Source of the DNA: Nitrososphaeria archaeon
GTDB taxonomy: Archaea > Thermoproteota > Nitrososphaeria > Nitrososphaerales > JANXEG01
Length of the DNA: 64,000 bases
Reading direction: 5' to 3'
Assembly: GCA_029775915.1 (NCBI GenBank)
Contig: JARVKA010000001.1
Coordinates: 162,594-226,593 of the forward strand
Part shown: positions 18,567 to 27,561 of the stretch, in pieces
Layout: each line of letters begins with the position of its first letter
Numbering within the stretch: position 1 is the stretch's first letter
The notes under the pieces: model-generated
The model's input: only the letters and a program-made list of their open reading frames with translations
Database searches by the model: none
Told to the model about the DNA's origin: nothing
Translations under genes and position numbers: made by a program

Positions 18567-19967
18567 ATGATGCCATTGTATACTATTCACATAGGAATAG
18601 ATGATACAGATAGTCTTGAAAAATCTTGTACCACTTACTTAGCCTCATTAATAGTACAATTTCTTCTTGAGGATGGAGCTATATTTTTAGATTATCCTAA
18701 TCTCATTCGATTAAATCCGAATGTACCTTGGAAGACTCGTGGGAATGGTGCTGTTGCATTGAGGGTAATGGTGAATGATCCCGAATTTACTTTTCAAAAG
18801 ATTTTGAAGATAGTTGATGAAAATTCAGAGATTGAAAGTAGTAATCCAGGCATAGTATTATTAAAAACTACTCAAATACCCTCTCGTATTAAGATGTTTG
18901 GTGAGCTTGCTTTGTATCAAATTGTAAAGAAAAGGCAAGCATTGCAACTTATCAATGAGTATAATGGAGAGTATGAAGAATTTGGAGATGGTAGAGGAAT
19001 AATTGGGGCTTTAGCAGCTATTGGAAATACTCTAGATGGTGATCATACTTTCGAATTTCTCGCTTATCGCTCAATTAAGGAAAGAAGTAGAGATAGGGGT
19101 GTAGATTCAAATTCAGTTATATTCATGAGTAGAGAGACCTATCCTCGAACCTTTAACAATTATGATTTTGAGGTAAATAGAGTTTTAATCACACCGAGAG
19201 GGCCTGATCCTGTACTTTTCGGTATAAGAGGTGAGGATCCAAAAATAGTTCTCAAAGCGGCAAGTTTAATTAAGGTATCCCAACCTATAGAGAGGTATAT
19301 GATTTTTCGAACGAATCAAGGTACAAATTCACATTTAACTCATAAACTCGATTTAAGCCGATTAAAGCCTTATACTTCTGGATATGTTATAGGCTATGTC
19401 TCACAACTTCCTATTATTGGCCAAGGTGGTCATGTATATTTTAAAATTAAAAACGAGGTGGGAGAAGCATGGTGTGCTGTATACGAACCAACAAGTAGAT
19501 TGAGGAAAATTGCATCACTATTAATAGTTAATGATTTAATCGAAGTTGGTGGTGGTGTAAGAAGAAAGTATGCATATCATCCTCACATTATCAATGTTGA
19601 GTATATAAGAGTGATAAAGTTAGCCGCTAAAATAATTTATGAAAACCCAACTTGCAATAAATGTGGTAAAAGAATGGTCTCTGAGGGTAAAGAAAAAGGT
19701 TATAGTTGCCCATATTGTGGATTTAAGGATAAAATGGCTCGAAAAATACCTAAAGAAATTCCTCGAAGTCTTAAACTTGGATTATACCTTCCACCAGCTC
19801 ATTCACAAAGGCATTTAACAAAACCCTTCCAACGCTTTGGATTAGAGAAGAATGGTTTCACATATCATTTAATTAAAGATTGGTTCGGTTTAATGAATAA
19901 GCCTTTTAATTTCATAAATGGAAGTTTTAATACTTCAATACCACTTCTTGATATTAAAAATACTTAA
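18567..19967 (+). CDS. tiaS: tRNA(Ile2) 2-agmatinylcytidine synthetase
   Basis: TiaS joins agmatine to cytidine 34 of tRNA-Ile2 so that it reads AUA. The N-terminal signature HIGIDDTDSLEKSCTTYL is present, followed by the VPWKTRGNGAVALRV block, an OB-fold region near residue 270 and a C-terminal zinc ribbon CNKCGK and CPYCGF. Length (466) is a little longer than common because of the C-terminal tail. The start is ATG 18567 or the adjacent ATG. It is convergent with the protein-kinase gene, three bases apart. Its substrate agmatine is also the substrate of the agmatinase at 5.6-6.5 kb. Confidence 0.94.
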   Translation: MMPLYTIHIGIDDTDSLEKSCTTYLASLIVQFLLEDGAIFLDYPNLIRLNPNVPWKTRGNGAVALRVMVNDPEFTFQKILKIVDENSEIESSNPGIVLLKTTQIPSRIKMFGELALYQIVKKRQALQLINEYNGEYEEFGDGRGIIGALAAIGNTLDGDHTFEFLAYRSIKERSRDRGVDSNSVIFMSRETYPRTFNNYDFEVNRVLITPRGPDPVLFGIRGEDPKIVLKAASLIKVSQPIERYMIFRTNQGTNSHLTHKLDLSRLKPYTSGYVIGYVSQLPIIGQGGHVYFKIKNEVGEAWCAVYEPTSRLRKIASLLIVNDLIEVGGGVRRKYAYHPHIINVEYIRVIKLAAKIIYENPTCNKCGKRMVSEGKEKGYSCPYCGFKDKMARKIPKEIPRSLKLGLYLPPAHSQRHLTKPFQRFGLEKNGFTYHLIKDWFGLMNKPFNFINGSFNTSIPLLDIKNT

Positions 19968-19969
19968 AT

Positions 19970-20767
19970 TTATTTTGAGAGTTTATAAAGCCTTAAACAT
20001 TTCAATAAATTTTTATAACTCTCCTCATTTTTTAATCTTTTATATTCTCTTAATGCGTTAACAATTTCATTAACATCTTTTAGTTTGATTAATCTTCTTA
20101 TTCTATTCGCTATTGGGCCACCAATATACAAGTATTGTACACTCGACGTTAAATTCGAGGTTCTTCTTATAAAACTCGCAGTTTCAAAATCTATTATGAT
20201 CGCTTTATCCCTTATTAATATATGCTTCTTCAAATTGCTTAATTCACCATGATCGATACCTAACTTATCTAAAGTGTAGCATTGCTCAATAATATCTCTT
20301 AAAATGAATTTTAATTTAATTATTGAGCCTTTGCCCTTTAAGCCCTTTACCCATTCAATAATATTCGCACCATCTATAAACTCCATTATTAAAAAGTCTT
20401 GTGAAGAATGAAATAATTTAGGCCCAATATTCACATTATTTACCATTTTTAAAATCTCACTCTCATTTTTTAAACTCTCTCTATTCGCATCAACCCTTCT
20501 AATTTTTAAAGCGCAATTTTTACCACACCATATTCCTTTAACCACAATACCTACACATCCTTTACCCAAAACATTCAATTTACCGATTTGAGTCTTACCT
20601 TCAAAAATAATCCTTTCTACACCAATTTTTTTTAAGCACTCAACTCTAAATTTCGCTATATTCTCATTTGGATTTGGATAGCAAAGTATATAGGAGTATG
20701 GTAAATAAATTAAATCATCAACCGATACGGAGACCGAACCCATCTTTACAGATAATTCCATATGCAA
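19970..20767 (-). CDS. Putative serine/threonine protein kinase (COG2112-like)
   Basis: This short archaeal kinase has GKGCVGIV as glycine-rich loop (about residue 69), CALKIRR as the ATP lysine, IDHGELSNLKKHI as a catalytic loop with HGELSN in place of HRD, and DFETAS as the metal-binding DFG equivalent. Such proteins are close to the Rio/Bud32 shape. It starts within the final 50 bases of cca, so the two genes overlap and are probably translated together. Its targets are unknown; neighbours suggest a link to tRNA maturation. Confidence 0.8.
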   Translation of the reverse strand: MHMELSVKMGSVSVSVDDLIYLPYSYILCYPNPNENIAKFRVECLKKIGVERIIFEGKTQIGKLNVLGKGCVGIVVKGIWCGKNCALKIRRVDANRESLKNESEILKMVNNVNIGPKLFHSSQDFLIMEFIDGANIIEWVKGLKGKGSIIKLKFILRDIIEQCYTLDKLGIDHGELSNLKKHILIRDKAIIIDFETASFIRRTSNLTSSVQYLYIGGPIANRIRRLIKLKDVNEIVNALREYKRLKNEESYKNLLKCLRLYKLSK

Positions 20768-22109
20768 CCTCAGCCAACCAACTTTTATTCTTAGCTACTT
20801 TTAATACTTCATCACCAATATGAATCTTAAAGCTTTGCTCAATATCTGAAATTAAGCCTGGTGCTATACCTGAACTTGGGGCATTCTTGCTTAATAAATC
20901 GTTAAGGAAATCTCTTATTAATGGGTATTTTCTCTTCACCAAACCATAAATTCTTAAATCATCCCCAATCCACAAAATTTTCGCATCCTGATTCTTCAAT
21001 AAAAATCGCTCTACATCCTTACTCATAAAGACTTTTGGACCTATTTTCACTACTTCATTTGGTAAGTTTATTTCTTCTAAAAGATAGAGAAAAGCACTCA
21101 TTCTTTTATTATCACTACAACATGCCATTCTAAATACTTTGAAATTATTTAATTCCATTTGGCGTTTTAAATGTACCAAGCTTCTTCTTAATTGGCCCCA
21201 TAAAATATCAACACTTCTAGGTTTATGCTTAAATGTTATAGCTACAAGATTCTTAATTAATGATGAAGCTTTTAATTCTTCTAAGGTTTTCACTATTTTA
21301 ATACCAGTAAAGTATCGTATATCAGGATGAGTTAAAAATGATCTTGAAGCTAATATGAATTTACCAACATTCTCAGGTGAAATTGCTGCACCTAAATTCC
21401 TTCTATAATCAATTGGGTCAAGAATTATTAATGGGCTTTTATGTAATTTTATTAACCCTTCATCAACCTTCTCTAAACTTATTATTTGCCGATCTTTAAA
21501 GTTTGAAGCTTCTTTAATGGTAGATAGGAATGAACCATACTTTAAAATAAGAACTTCACAAACATATCCACTAAAGCCTTGAATGGCCACTTCCGCACCA
21601 TAAATACCAATTCCTTTCATAAATTTTTTCAATAATCTCGTTTCTCTTCTTAATTCATCATTAAATTTATCTTTAATCAAAATCGTATGATAAGGTGAGC
21701 GATCAGCAGCACTTTTCCATTCACCTTTACGAACATCATAACAACCAACTATATTCACTCTAACTCCATTCACATAAGCCTCTACATAAGGATGTTCCGC
21801 ATACCTTAAAGTTGGCTTATAATCCTTTAAAGCGGTTCTTCCTATTTTTACCGCTAACTTCTCTAAAGCATCTTTATCAACATCTAAAGGAAATTTCATA
21901 AAAACATCTATATCAGCCTCGCCCTTTAACCATGTACCTTTCGCATATGAACCTCCTAATACTACTTGAGGTTTTACCTTACATTTCTCAATCTCTTTTT
22001 TTATAAGCTCCAAAGTTTTCTCAGTTGCTTTTTGAACTATCTCTTCCTCTTCTTTTGATGGTTCTACAAGCTTAATCGCTTCATTCAAAACTTCTTGAAT
22101 TTTATCCAT
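20718..22109 (-). CDS. cca: CCA-adding tRNA nucleotidyltransferase, archaeal class I
   Basis: This enzyme builds or repairs the CCA end of tRNA without a nucleic-acid template. The nucleotidyltransferase signature GGSYAKGTWL and the metal carboxylates EADIDVF (about residues 48-66) are clear, and the downstream ADRSPYHT block is typical of the archaeal class. The length of 463 is normal. It begins two bases after thpR stops and overlaps the kinase, in an apparent operon thpR-cca-kinase. The tRNA-Met gene of this window encodes its CCA, so repair is at least one use. Confidence 0.95.
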   Translation of the reverse strand: MDKIQEVLNEAIKLVEPSKEEEEIVQKATEKTLELIKKEIEKCKVKPQVVLGGSYAKGTWLKGEADIDVFMKFPLDVDKDALEKLAVKIGRTALKDYKPTLRYAEHPYVEAYVNGVRVNIVGCYDVRKGEWKSAADRSPYHTILIKDKFNDELRRETRLLKKFMKGIGIYGAEVAIQGFSGYVCEVLILKYGSFLSTIKEASNFKDRQIISLEKVDEGLIKLHKSPLIILDPIDYRRNLGAAISPENVGKFILASRSFLTHPDIRYFTGIKIVKTLEELKASSLIKNLVAITFKHKPRSVDILWGQLRRSLVHLKRQMELNNFKVFRMACCSDNKRMSAFLYLLEEINLPNEVVKIGPKVFMSKDVERFLLKNQDAKILWIGDDLRIYGLVKRKYPLIRDFLNDLLSKNAPSSGIAPGLISDIEQSFKIHIGDEVLKVAKNKSWLAEVAYGIICKDGFGLRIG

Positions 22110-22111
22110 AA

Positions 22112-22672
22112 TTAACCCTCTATAAATGGGAAGGTGTAAAGATCTGTGTAAATAGGCCCCTTAGGTGTTAATTCACTCTTCTTCAGCTTAAGGCTCGTTA
22201 ATATATCATTACCAAATACATAATCTTGATAATTCATAATCACATTCAATAATCGATCCTTATTTTTATTACTCCTCACCCTTGAGATAGTTATATGGGG
22301 TTGGAAAGGTTTATCATCCTTATGTCCAAATCCAATTAATAATTCATCAACTTGTTTTACAACTTCATACAACTTTTCTTTACTCTTTTCATCAACACCA
22401 ATCCAAATCACAGATATATGTCTTAAATTTGGAAAGACACCAATGCCCTTATAAGTTACAGTAATTGGTTTAATGTGAATATTTTTAAGCCTTTCAGTTA
22501 AATTCTTTACATGTAACTCATTCAACTCACCAAAAAATTTAATTGTAAAATGTAAATTTTGTGATTCTACTAATTTCAAATCAGCACCACTTTCCAACAT
22601 CTTCCTTTGCAAATTCACCATTTCCCTTATAGCTTCTTTATTATTCACATCAATTGCAAGGAAAGTCCTCAT
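22112..22672 (-). CDS. thpR: RNA 2',3'-cyclic phosphodiesterase (2H family)
   Basis: The two HxT motifs, LHFTIKFFGE (near residue 45) and PHITISRVR (near 130), define the 2H phosphoesterase fold. In archaea this protein opens cyclic phosphate ends and was earlier called 2'-5' RNA ligase. Length (186) is standard. It is the first gene of the operon with cca and the kinase, which suggests a role in RNA end processing. Confidence 0.92.
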   Translation of the reverse strand: MRTFLAIDVNNKEAIREMVNLQRKMLESGADLKLVESQNLHFTIKFFGELNELHVKNLTERLKNIHIKPITVTYKGIGVFPNLRHISVIWIGVDEKSKEKLYEVVKQVDELLIGFGHKDDKPFQPHITISRVRSNKNKDRLLNVIMNYQDYVFGNDILTSLKLKKSELTPKGPIYTDLYTFPFIEG

Positions 22673-22796
22673 TCTCAGCTAATATACAAAAAGGAGGCTA
22701 AAGTCTTTTTCTTTTTAAATTTTCAACAAAACACTTTTCCATAAAAACTATAATTTAGTCTAATTAAAGGAGAAAGTATTAAATTCTTAATAACTT

Positions 22797-23396
22797 ATGG
22801 ATTTAAAGATGATAAATCGGCGCCTCATAATTTGTATTACAGGTATGCCAGGCTCAGGTAAATCAACAGTTGCAGAAGCGCTTCAAAGAAATGGGTTTGA
22901 AATAATAAGTATGGGAGATGTGATTAGATCAGAGGTTGAGAAAAAAGGTTTAGAGTTGAATGATAAAAATTTGGGGATTGTGATGGAAGCGGTGAGAAAA
23001 GAATTGGGATTAGGAGCGGTAGCTAAACTTTGCTTACCTAAGATTCTTAAATCAGAATCTAAATACATAGCTATAGATGGTATTAGAAGTATGCATGAAG
23101 TGGAGGTTTTTAAGCAATTTGGTGAAGTTAAGTTATTAGCTATTCACGCTTCTCCTATCAGACGCTTTCAATTACTTAAAAAGAGAGGTAGGCTTGATGA
23201 TCCAGAATCTTGGATAGCTTTTCAAAATCGAGATCAGAGAGAGTTAAATGTGGGGGTTGGCGAGGCGATAGCGCTTGCTGATGAAGTTATTTCCAACAAT
23301 AGTGTTACAAAAGAGGAGCTTCAAGTAGAGGCTATAAAAATAGTGAGGAGGTGGTTAAACTTATTTGAAAATCCAACCATTCCCATATCAAATTAA
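22797..23396 (+). CDS. UPF0200-family P-loop kinase-like protein
   Basis: The N-terminal sequence CITGMPGSGKSTVAEAL is a Walker A of the adenylate/dephospho-CoA-kinase group, and the MGDVIRSEVEKKG block matches archaeal UPF0200 proteins. A KKRGRLDDPESW segment forms the lid. The true substrate is unknown; it is not the characterised archaeal dephospho-CoA kinase. The stop lies inside the start of the next gene, so translation is coupled with UPF0201. The start is ATG 22797 or the ATG nine bases later. Confidence 0.85.
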   Translation: MDLKMINRRLIICITGMPGSGKSTVAEALQRNGFEIISMGDVIRSEVEKKGLELNDKNLGIVMEAVRKELGLGAVAKLCLPKILKSESKYIAIDGIRSMHEVEVFKQFGEVKLLAIHASPIRRFQLLKKRGRLDDPESWIAFQNRDQRELNVGVGEAIALADEVISNNSVTKEELQVEAIKIVRRWLNLFENPTIPISN

Positions 23397-23769
23397 AGTA
23401 AAGATACAAGTTATTGTTAATCCTTCAGAAGATGTAGAGAAAATTAAGGATGCGGTGAGAAAAATCTTTGGGGATATAATCCTTAATCCTCTTAATAATG
23501 GTATGTTACAAGGGGAGAGTGAAGATCAAAAATGCTTGTATATAATATATGAGCAAGTAAGAGCAAGACAGATAATGGGCGTAGTTCGAAGATTACTTAT
23601 TGAAAATTCTTCAGGTGAGTGTACATGGCTTTATCTCAATCGGCAAGCAGCATATGTGGGTGTAGTAGCAATTTGTGAAGAAGAGACTGAGTCTCCACTC
23701 GGTCCAATAAAATTAGAAATTTGTACCCCTAAAATTTCTGAATTTATAGATTGGTTAGTGCCATTGTGA
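23365..23769 (+). CDS. UPF0201-family RNA-binding-like protein
   Basis: This 134-residue protein matches archaeal UPF0201 by its strand order: an N-terminal PYQIKVKIQVIVNPSED, a QGESEDQKCLYIIYEQVRAR segment, and the central YLNRQAAYVGVVAIC block. The fold has been proposed to bind RNA. It starts (TTG) inside the UPF0200 gene, with 32 bases shared, and ends overlapping the start of the TIM-barrel gene. The two UPF families are commonly neighbours in archaea, implying related roles. Confidence 0.8.
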   Translation: MKIQPFPYQIKVKIQVIVNPSEDVEKIKDAVRKIFGDIILNPLNNGMLQGESEDQKCLYIIYEQVRARQIMGVVRRLLIENSSGECTWLYLNRQAAYVGVVAICEEETESPLGPIKLEICTPKISEFIDWLVPL

Positions 23770-24569
23770 TGCTTATGGTTTTAATAGGAATGTCCACACT
23801 TTATATTAACTTATCCAACGCTCCTTACTCCAAATTGTTGGATGAGATTAAAAAAGAGAGAGATTATAAAGAGAAGCCTGATGTGTGGGAGATAGTGGAT
23901 AATAGTAATTATTCTCTTAATAGAGAGAGAGTAAAAATCTTTCGCTCATTAGTGGATGAGGGTTATAAATTCACTATTCATTGCCCTTACAATGAAACGA
24001 TTAATTTATGCAATCCTGAACCTAGTAAAAGGAAAGAAGTGATTAAGAGGGTTAAAACTTCTATTCATTTCGCTGCAGATATTGAAGCTCTTACATACAT
24101 TTTACACCCTGGTTTTAAGCCAAATATTAATGTTGATGATAAATTAATCCGTACTTTGAATCAAGAATCTATAGTTACCTTATTTGATTATGCAGATTCA
24201 ATTGGTATTGAAATGGCTTTAGAAAATATGCCTCCAAGCCCTTTTTCTACGATGGTTTACCCAATCGAATTTGAAGAATTGATTGAAAGTATAGGTTTGG
24301 ATTTGAAATTAACTTTTGATGTAGCTCACGCATATATTGGAGGATTAATTAGGGAGTTTTTAGCAAAATTGTCAAATCGTTTTCTTATTGTGCATGTACA
24401 TGATACAAGAGGGAGTTATGATGAGCATTTAAATATAGGTGAAGGTTCGATCGATTGGAAATATATTATTTCTAAATTGAAAAACAGCTTTTATGGCTTT
24501 TATATTGTGGAAGCTTGTAAAGAACCTTTCAAATCTCTTACTATATTAAAAGATATGATCCTCAAATGA
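23769..24569 (+). CDS. Xylose-isomerase-like TIM-barrel protein
   Basis: This has the sugar-phosphate isomerase/AP-endonuclease-2 fold: IHCPYNETIN, YILHPGF (His metal ligand), MALENMPPSP (Glu), TFDVAHAYIGG (Asp and His) and VHVHDTRG with a final GEGSIDW, matching the usual metal-site order. I place the start at ATG 23769, which overlaps the TGA of the UPF0201 gene; the frame itself opens earlier at 23751. It could act as an isomerase or endonuclease; sequence alone does not separate them. Confidence 0.8.
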   Translation: MLMVLIGMSTLYINLSNAPYSKLLDEIKKERDYKEKPDVWEIVDNSNYSLNRERVKIFRSLVDEGYKFTIHCPYNETINLCNPEPSKRKEVIKRVKTSIHFAADIEALTYILHPGFKPNINVDDKLIRTLNQESIVTLFDYADSIGIEMALENMPPSPFSTMVYPIEFEELIESIGLDLKLTFDVAHAYIGGLIREFLAKLSNRFLIVHVHDTRGSYDEHLNIGEGSIDWKYIISKLKNSFYGFYIVEACKEPFKSLTILKDMILK

Positions 24570-24570
24570 T

Positions 24571-25479
24571 TTAATCAGGGTAAGGAATATCTATAATTAA
24601 TGAATCATAAGCAGCAGTAACATTTGGATGTATAGCTGAAGCTTGAGCTATAAGTGAATTCACATCATCATACCTTGCACTAAAATGAGTTAATGCGAGT
24701 AATTTTGCACCAGCTTCTTTAGCGATAATTCCAGCTTCCTTTGCTGTAGAGTGAAAATTCTCTACAGCTTTATCCGCATACTCATCACCATATGTAGAAT
24801 CAAAGATTAATAAATCCACACCACGGAAAAACTCTATTAATTTTGAGCTAGGTCTTGTATCTCCTGAAATACCAATACTTCTACCTCGCCTTTTCGGACC
24901 TGTAACTTGTTCAGGTCTTATTATTTTATCACCTATCTTTACACATTCACCATGTTGAAGCTTAGACCATAAAATACCCTTTGGTACACCTAATGCTAAT
25001 GCTTTTTCTGGATAAAAAACTCCAGGGCGCTCAAATTCATCTAAACGATAAGCGTAAGCCTTAATGGAATGTTCAGCTAAAGCCGCTTTAATAACATAAT
25101 CCTTTTCTCTAACTACCACACCTTGCTTCACATTTTGAATATGTAAAGGGTATGTTAAGTGGAATTTCAAATGCTTTATATTATCATTTAAAAATCCTAC
25201 TATTCCTCTCGGTCCGTAAATATAAAGTGGTTTCTCTCTTAACATCATTGATAAAGTTTGCATTAAACCTAAAAGTCCAATACAATGATCGCCATGTAAA
25301 TGAGTGATAAATACTTTCTCCACTTTATTGGGATTTAAATTCGAAATGATCATAGACCTTTGAGCACCTTCACCAACATCGAAAAGAATGATCTCACCCC
25401 CTCTAATAACAGCTACAGAGCTTAAACCCCTTTGTGTAGTAGGTACAGATGATGCAGTACCAAGAAATACAACTCTCAT
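24571..25479 (-). CDS. rnz: Ribonuclease Z (tRNA 3' endonuclease)
   Basis: RNase Z trims tRNA 3' trailers. The metallo-beta-lactamase signature THLHGDHCIGL (near residues 60-70) and the N-terminal FLGTASSVPTTQRGLSS are typical. The later SGDTRPSS and ALTHFSARYD blocks supply the other metal ligands. I choose ATG 25479, three codons inside the open frame, because it gives the family start MRVVFLG. It is convergent with the TIM-barrel gene, with a one-base gap. Confidence 0.93.
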   Translation of the reverse strand: MRVVFLGTASSVPTTQRGLSSVAVIRGGEIILFDVGEGAQRSMIISNLNPNKVEKVFITHLHGDHCIGLLGLMQTLSMMLREKPLYIYGPRGIVGFLNDNIKHLKFHLTYPLHIQNVKQGVVVREKDYVIKAALAEHSIKAYAYRLDEFERPGVFYPEKALALGVPKGILWSKLQHGECVKIGDKIIRPEQVTGPKRRGRSIGISGDTRPSSKLIEFFRGVDLLIFDSTYGDEYADKAVENFHSTAKEAGIIAKEAGAKLLALTHFSARYDDVNSLIAQASAIHPNVTAAYDSLIIDIPYPD

Positions 25480-25508
25480 CTGCACCACTTTATAAACCCC
25501 CCTTAAAT

Positions 25509-26408
25509 CTAATATTCTCTACTCATAAGGGATTTGAAATATTCAGCAACAATTGGTGTCACATCAACTTTGCTAATTGGGCTAGGGATGGTATTCGTAC
25601 CTATTACTTCTTCCACACCCGCAGAAGTTATTCTTTCTAAAGCATTGCTTACCATTATTGGATGTGTACATGCAGTGATTATTTTACGTGCACCATATTT
25701 CTTTAATAATAATGCAGCTTTTTGTACACTCCCTCCTGTACTGATAATATCATCTATAATTACCACATCCCTATCTTCTAAATTCAAAGTTTTATCTTCA
25801 ATACTTACTTCACCAGTTAATCTATCTCTCTTTTTGCTTAAAACAATATACTCTGAGTTGATGAGTTGAGCTAAACCTTCTGCTCGTGCAGATGCGCCAA
25901 AATCTGGTGAAACGACTACTGGCTTATTAAGATGGTAATTCTCATTTACATACTTAGCAATTGCGGGAATAGCTGATACACTGTAGGCTGGAAAAGGAAA
26001 GTACCCCAACCCTTCACTACTATGTATATCTACGGTGATTAACCTTTTCACACCTACAGATCTTAACAATCGAGCAATAACAGCCAAGCTTACAACTTCT
26101 CCTTTAAGAAATTCTTTATCTTGTCGTGCATAACCTAAATATGGTATTAATGCGTAAACTTCACCACCATCTTGACTGATTTTATATGAGAGCATAAGTG
26201 CTTGCATAATATGAACATCAGTTGGTGGGTATGTTGATTGTACCATAATCACACGCTTATTTCGAACATCTTCAATAACACGAATCTTACTTTCACCATC
26301 TGGAAAGGTTGTAAATTCGATAGTTAGTAAAGACACATTTATTCTATTAGCGAAGAGTTCTGCAAACTCTCTTGATGCTGGTCCTGGAGCTACATACCAT
26401 TCTTCCAT
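25509..26408 (-). CDS. prs: Ribose-phosphate pyrophosphokinase
   Basis: This makes PRPP from ribose 5-phosphate and ATP for nucleotide and amino acid synthesis. The catalytic region TVDIHSSEG (binding Mg-ATP) and the PRPP-binding loop VIIDDIISTGGS are present. The flexible loop YLGYARQDKEF is present too. The length of about 299 residues is the short archaeal form. Adjacent to rnz on the same strand with 29 bases between. Confidence 0.95.
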   Translation of the reverse strand: MEEWYVAPGPASREFAELFANRINVSLLTIEFTTFPDGESKIRVIEDVRNKRVIMVQSTYPPTDVHIMQALMLSYKISQDGGEVYALIPYLGYARQDKEFLKGEVVSLAVIARLLRSVGVKRLITVDIHSSEGLGYFPFPAYSVSAIPAIAKYVNENYHLNKPVVVSPDFGASARAEGLAQLINSEYIVLSKKRDRLTGEVSIEDKTLNLEDRDVVIIDDIISTGGSVQKAALLLKKYGARKIITACTHPIMVSNALERITSAGVEEVIGTNTIPSPISKVDVTPIVAEYFKSLMSREY

Positions 26409-26503
26409 ATTCTACACAACATAAAGCAAAAACCACATATATAAGAAGAATCTCTTATTTTTGAGATAAACTTTTAAAATAGCTCATATCATTCACAATT
26501 GGT

Positions 26504-26713
26504 ATGTCAAGTAACTTTTGCCCTGAGTGTGGTGGAGTATTATTTTACGATAATCTATCACGAAGGTATGTATGCAAAAGTTGTGGATTATATGCCACTA
26601 GAGAAGAGATTTCAGATATTAAAGAACGCATGAAGGAAGAAGAAATTCGAGAGAAGAAGAAAAAGCGGGAGTATAAAGAGTATCTTGAATGGTGGCTTAA
26701 GAGTAATAAATAA
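26504..26713 (+). CDS. Small zinc-ribbon protein (transcription-factor-S/Rpb9-like N-terminus)
   Basis: Cysteines in FCPECGGVL and YVCKSCGLY (residues 6-9 and 25-28) make a classic zinc ribbon of the RPC10/TFIIS type. The rest is a highly charged helix (IKERMKEEEIREKKKKREY). It is too short to be a full subunit, and the helix suggests a coiled-coil or RNA-polymerase-binding tail. Its exact family is not clear to me. Confidence 0.7.
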   Translation: MSSNFCPECGGVLFYDNLSRRYVCKSCGLYATREEISDIKERMKEEEIREKKKKREYKEYLEWWLKSNK

Positions 26714-26938
26714 TTATGAAGGTATTAGCGTATGCATAATACTTCAATATCTAATTTTAATGAATCCTCTCTAATTGTAAAAATGTAATTTTTACATTAT
26801 TTTAATTCCATAACAAATAATTATATTATCGAAATATTTTTCGCTTTAATTAAAAGTTAAATTGAAGAGAATTATCCTAATCGTCAAATGAGTTTGACTT
26901 TCCATCTCTTAGCTCTTTATATCAATTAGTTTAAAGGT

Positions 26939-27235
26939 ATGGGCATACTTACACTAATCAAAAGTTGGTTTGGTAATTCAAGTAGTGTACAAGCTCCTGT
27001 TAAAACGGTAGTTGAAGAAAAAAAGCAAGAAGAGGTAACAATTACCACAACGGTACCAACAGTAACAGCACAACCAAATGTTACTACCACTACACCAAAA
27101 GCTTATTGTTTCAAGTGTAGAAGTAAGGTGGAGATACAGAACCCTATGGATAAAATAACAAAGAACGGTAAAATTGGGATACAAGGTACTTGTCCTAATT
27201 GTGGAGCTAAAGTGTTTAAGCTAGGCAAGGCATAA
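26939..27235 (+). CDS. DUF5679-type zinc-ribbon protein
   Basis: The C-terminal half has AYCFKCRSKVEI and GTCPNCGAKVFKLGKA, matching the DUF5679 zinc-ribbon domain common in archaeal small proteins. The N-terminal 50 residues hold a short hydrophobic start MGILTLIKSWFG and a threonine/valine-rich linker. The function is unknown. The intergenic regions on both sides are long. Confidence 0.75.
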   Translation: MGILTLIKSWFGNSSSVQAPVKTVVEEKKQEEVTITTTVPTVTAQPNVTTTTPKAYCFKCRSKVEIQNPMDKITKNGKIGIQGTCPNCGAKVFKLGKA

Positions 27236-27561
27236 ATTATTCAAAATCATACAGCACTATATAGATGCTTAGATTGGAAATTCATTCAATTTCTAATTAA
27301 ATAATATAATGCTAAAAACTTAATATCGTAGGAAACGTACCATATGAACTTGATTTTATAATTTTTTGTGTAGCAAAAAGCATTATGCTATATTTAGATA
27401 ATTTGAAATTAAAATTTAAAGTTTTTAACTTCAATTGTAAAAAGTAAGATTGAGTACTTCTTAATAGTTAACTAAAACAATATTTACTCAATTGAGTAAG
27501 GTAGTTTACCAAGGTAGATAAGTGTATTATATTTTGTAAGAAAAAATGGGGAGGGTTTAGT
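27236..27561. other. Non-coding upstream region of cdvA
   Basis: No open frame of note is present in these 326 bases. It contains a palindrome (listed separately), a half-copy TTGAGTA at 27450, an AT-rich TATA-like stretch TGTATTATATT before the gene, and the strong ribosome site GGGGAGGG at 27549. I see no tRNA or other structured RNA in it. Confidence 0.6.
27484..27499. promoter_or_regulatory. Perfect 16-bp palindrome, candidate operator of cdvA
   Basis: The sequence TTACTCAATTGAGTAA is a perfect inverted repeat, starting 78 bases before the cdvA ATG. A further half-site TTGAGTA lies about 35 bases upstream (27450). Symmetric sites of this size usually bind a dimeric regulator. Which protein binds is unknown. 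Confidence 0.45.

Noticed and set aside
23751-23768. Earlier start of the TIM-barrel gene at 23751
   Set aside because: It would lie inside the UPF0201 gene; ATG 23769 fits the usual overlap and the family N-terminus.
26760-26800. AATGTAA/TTACATT inverted repeat as terminator
   Set aside because: A seven-pair AT-only stem in AT-rich DNA is not distinctive, and archaeal termination does not need hairpins.
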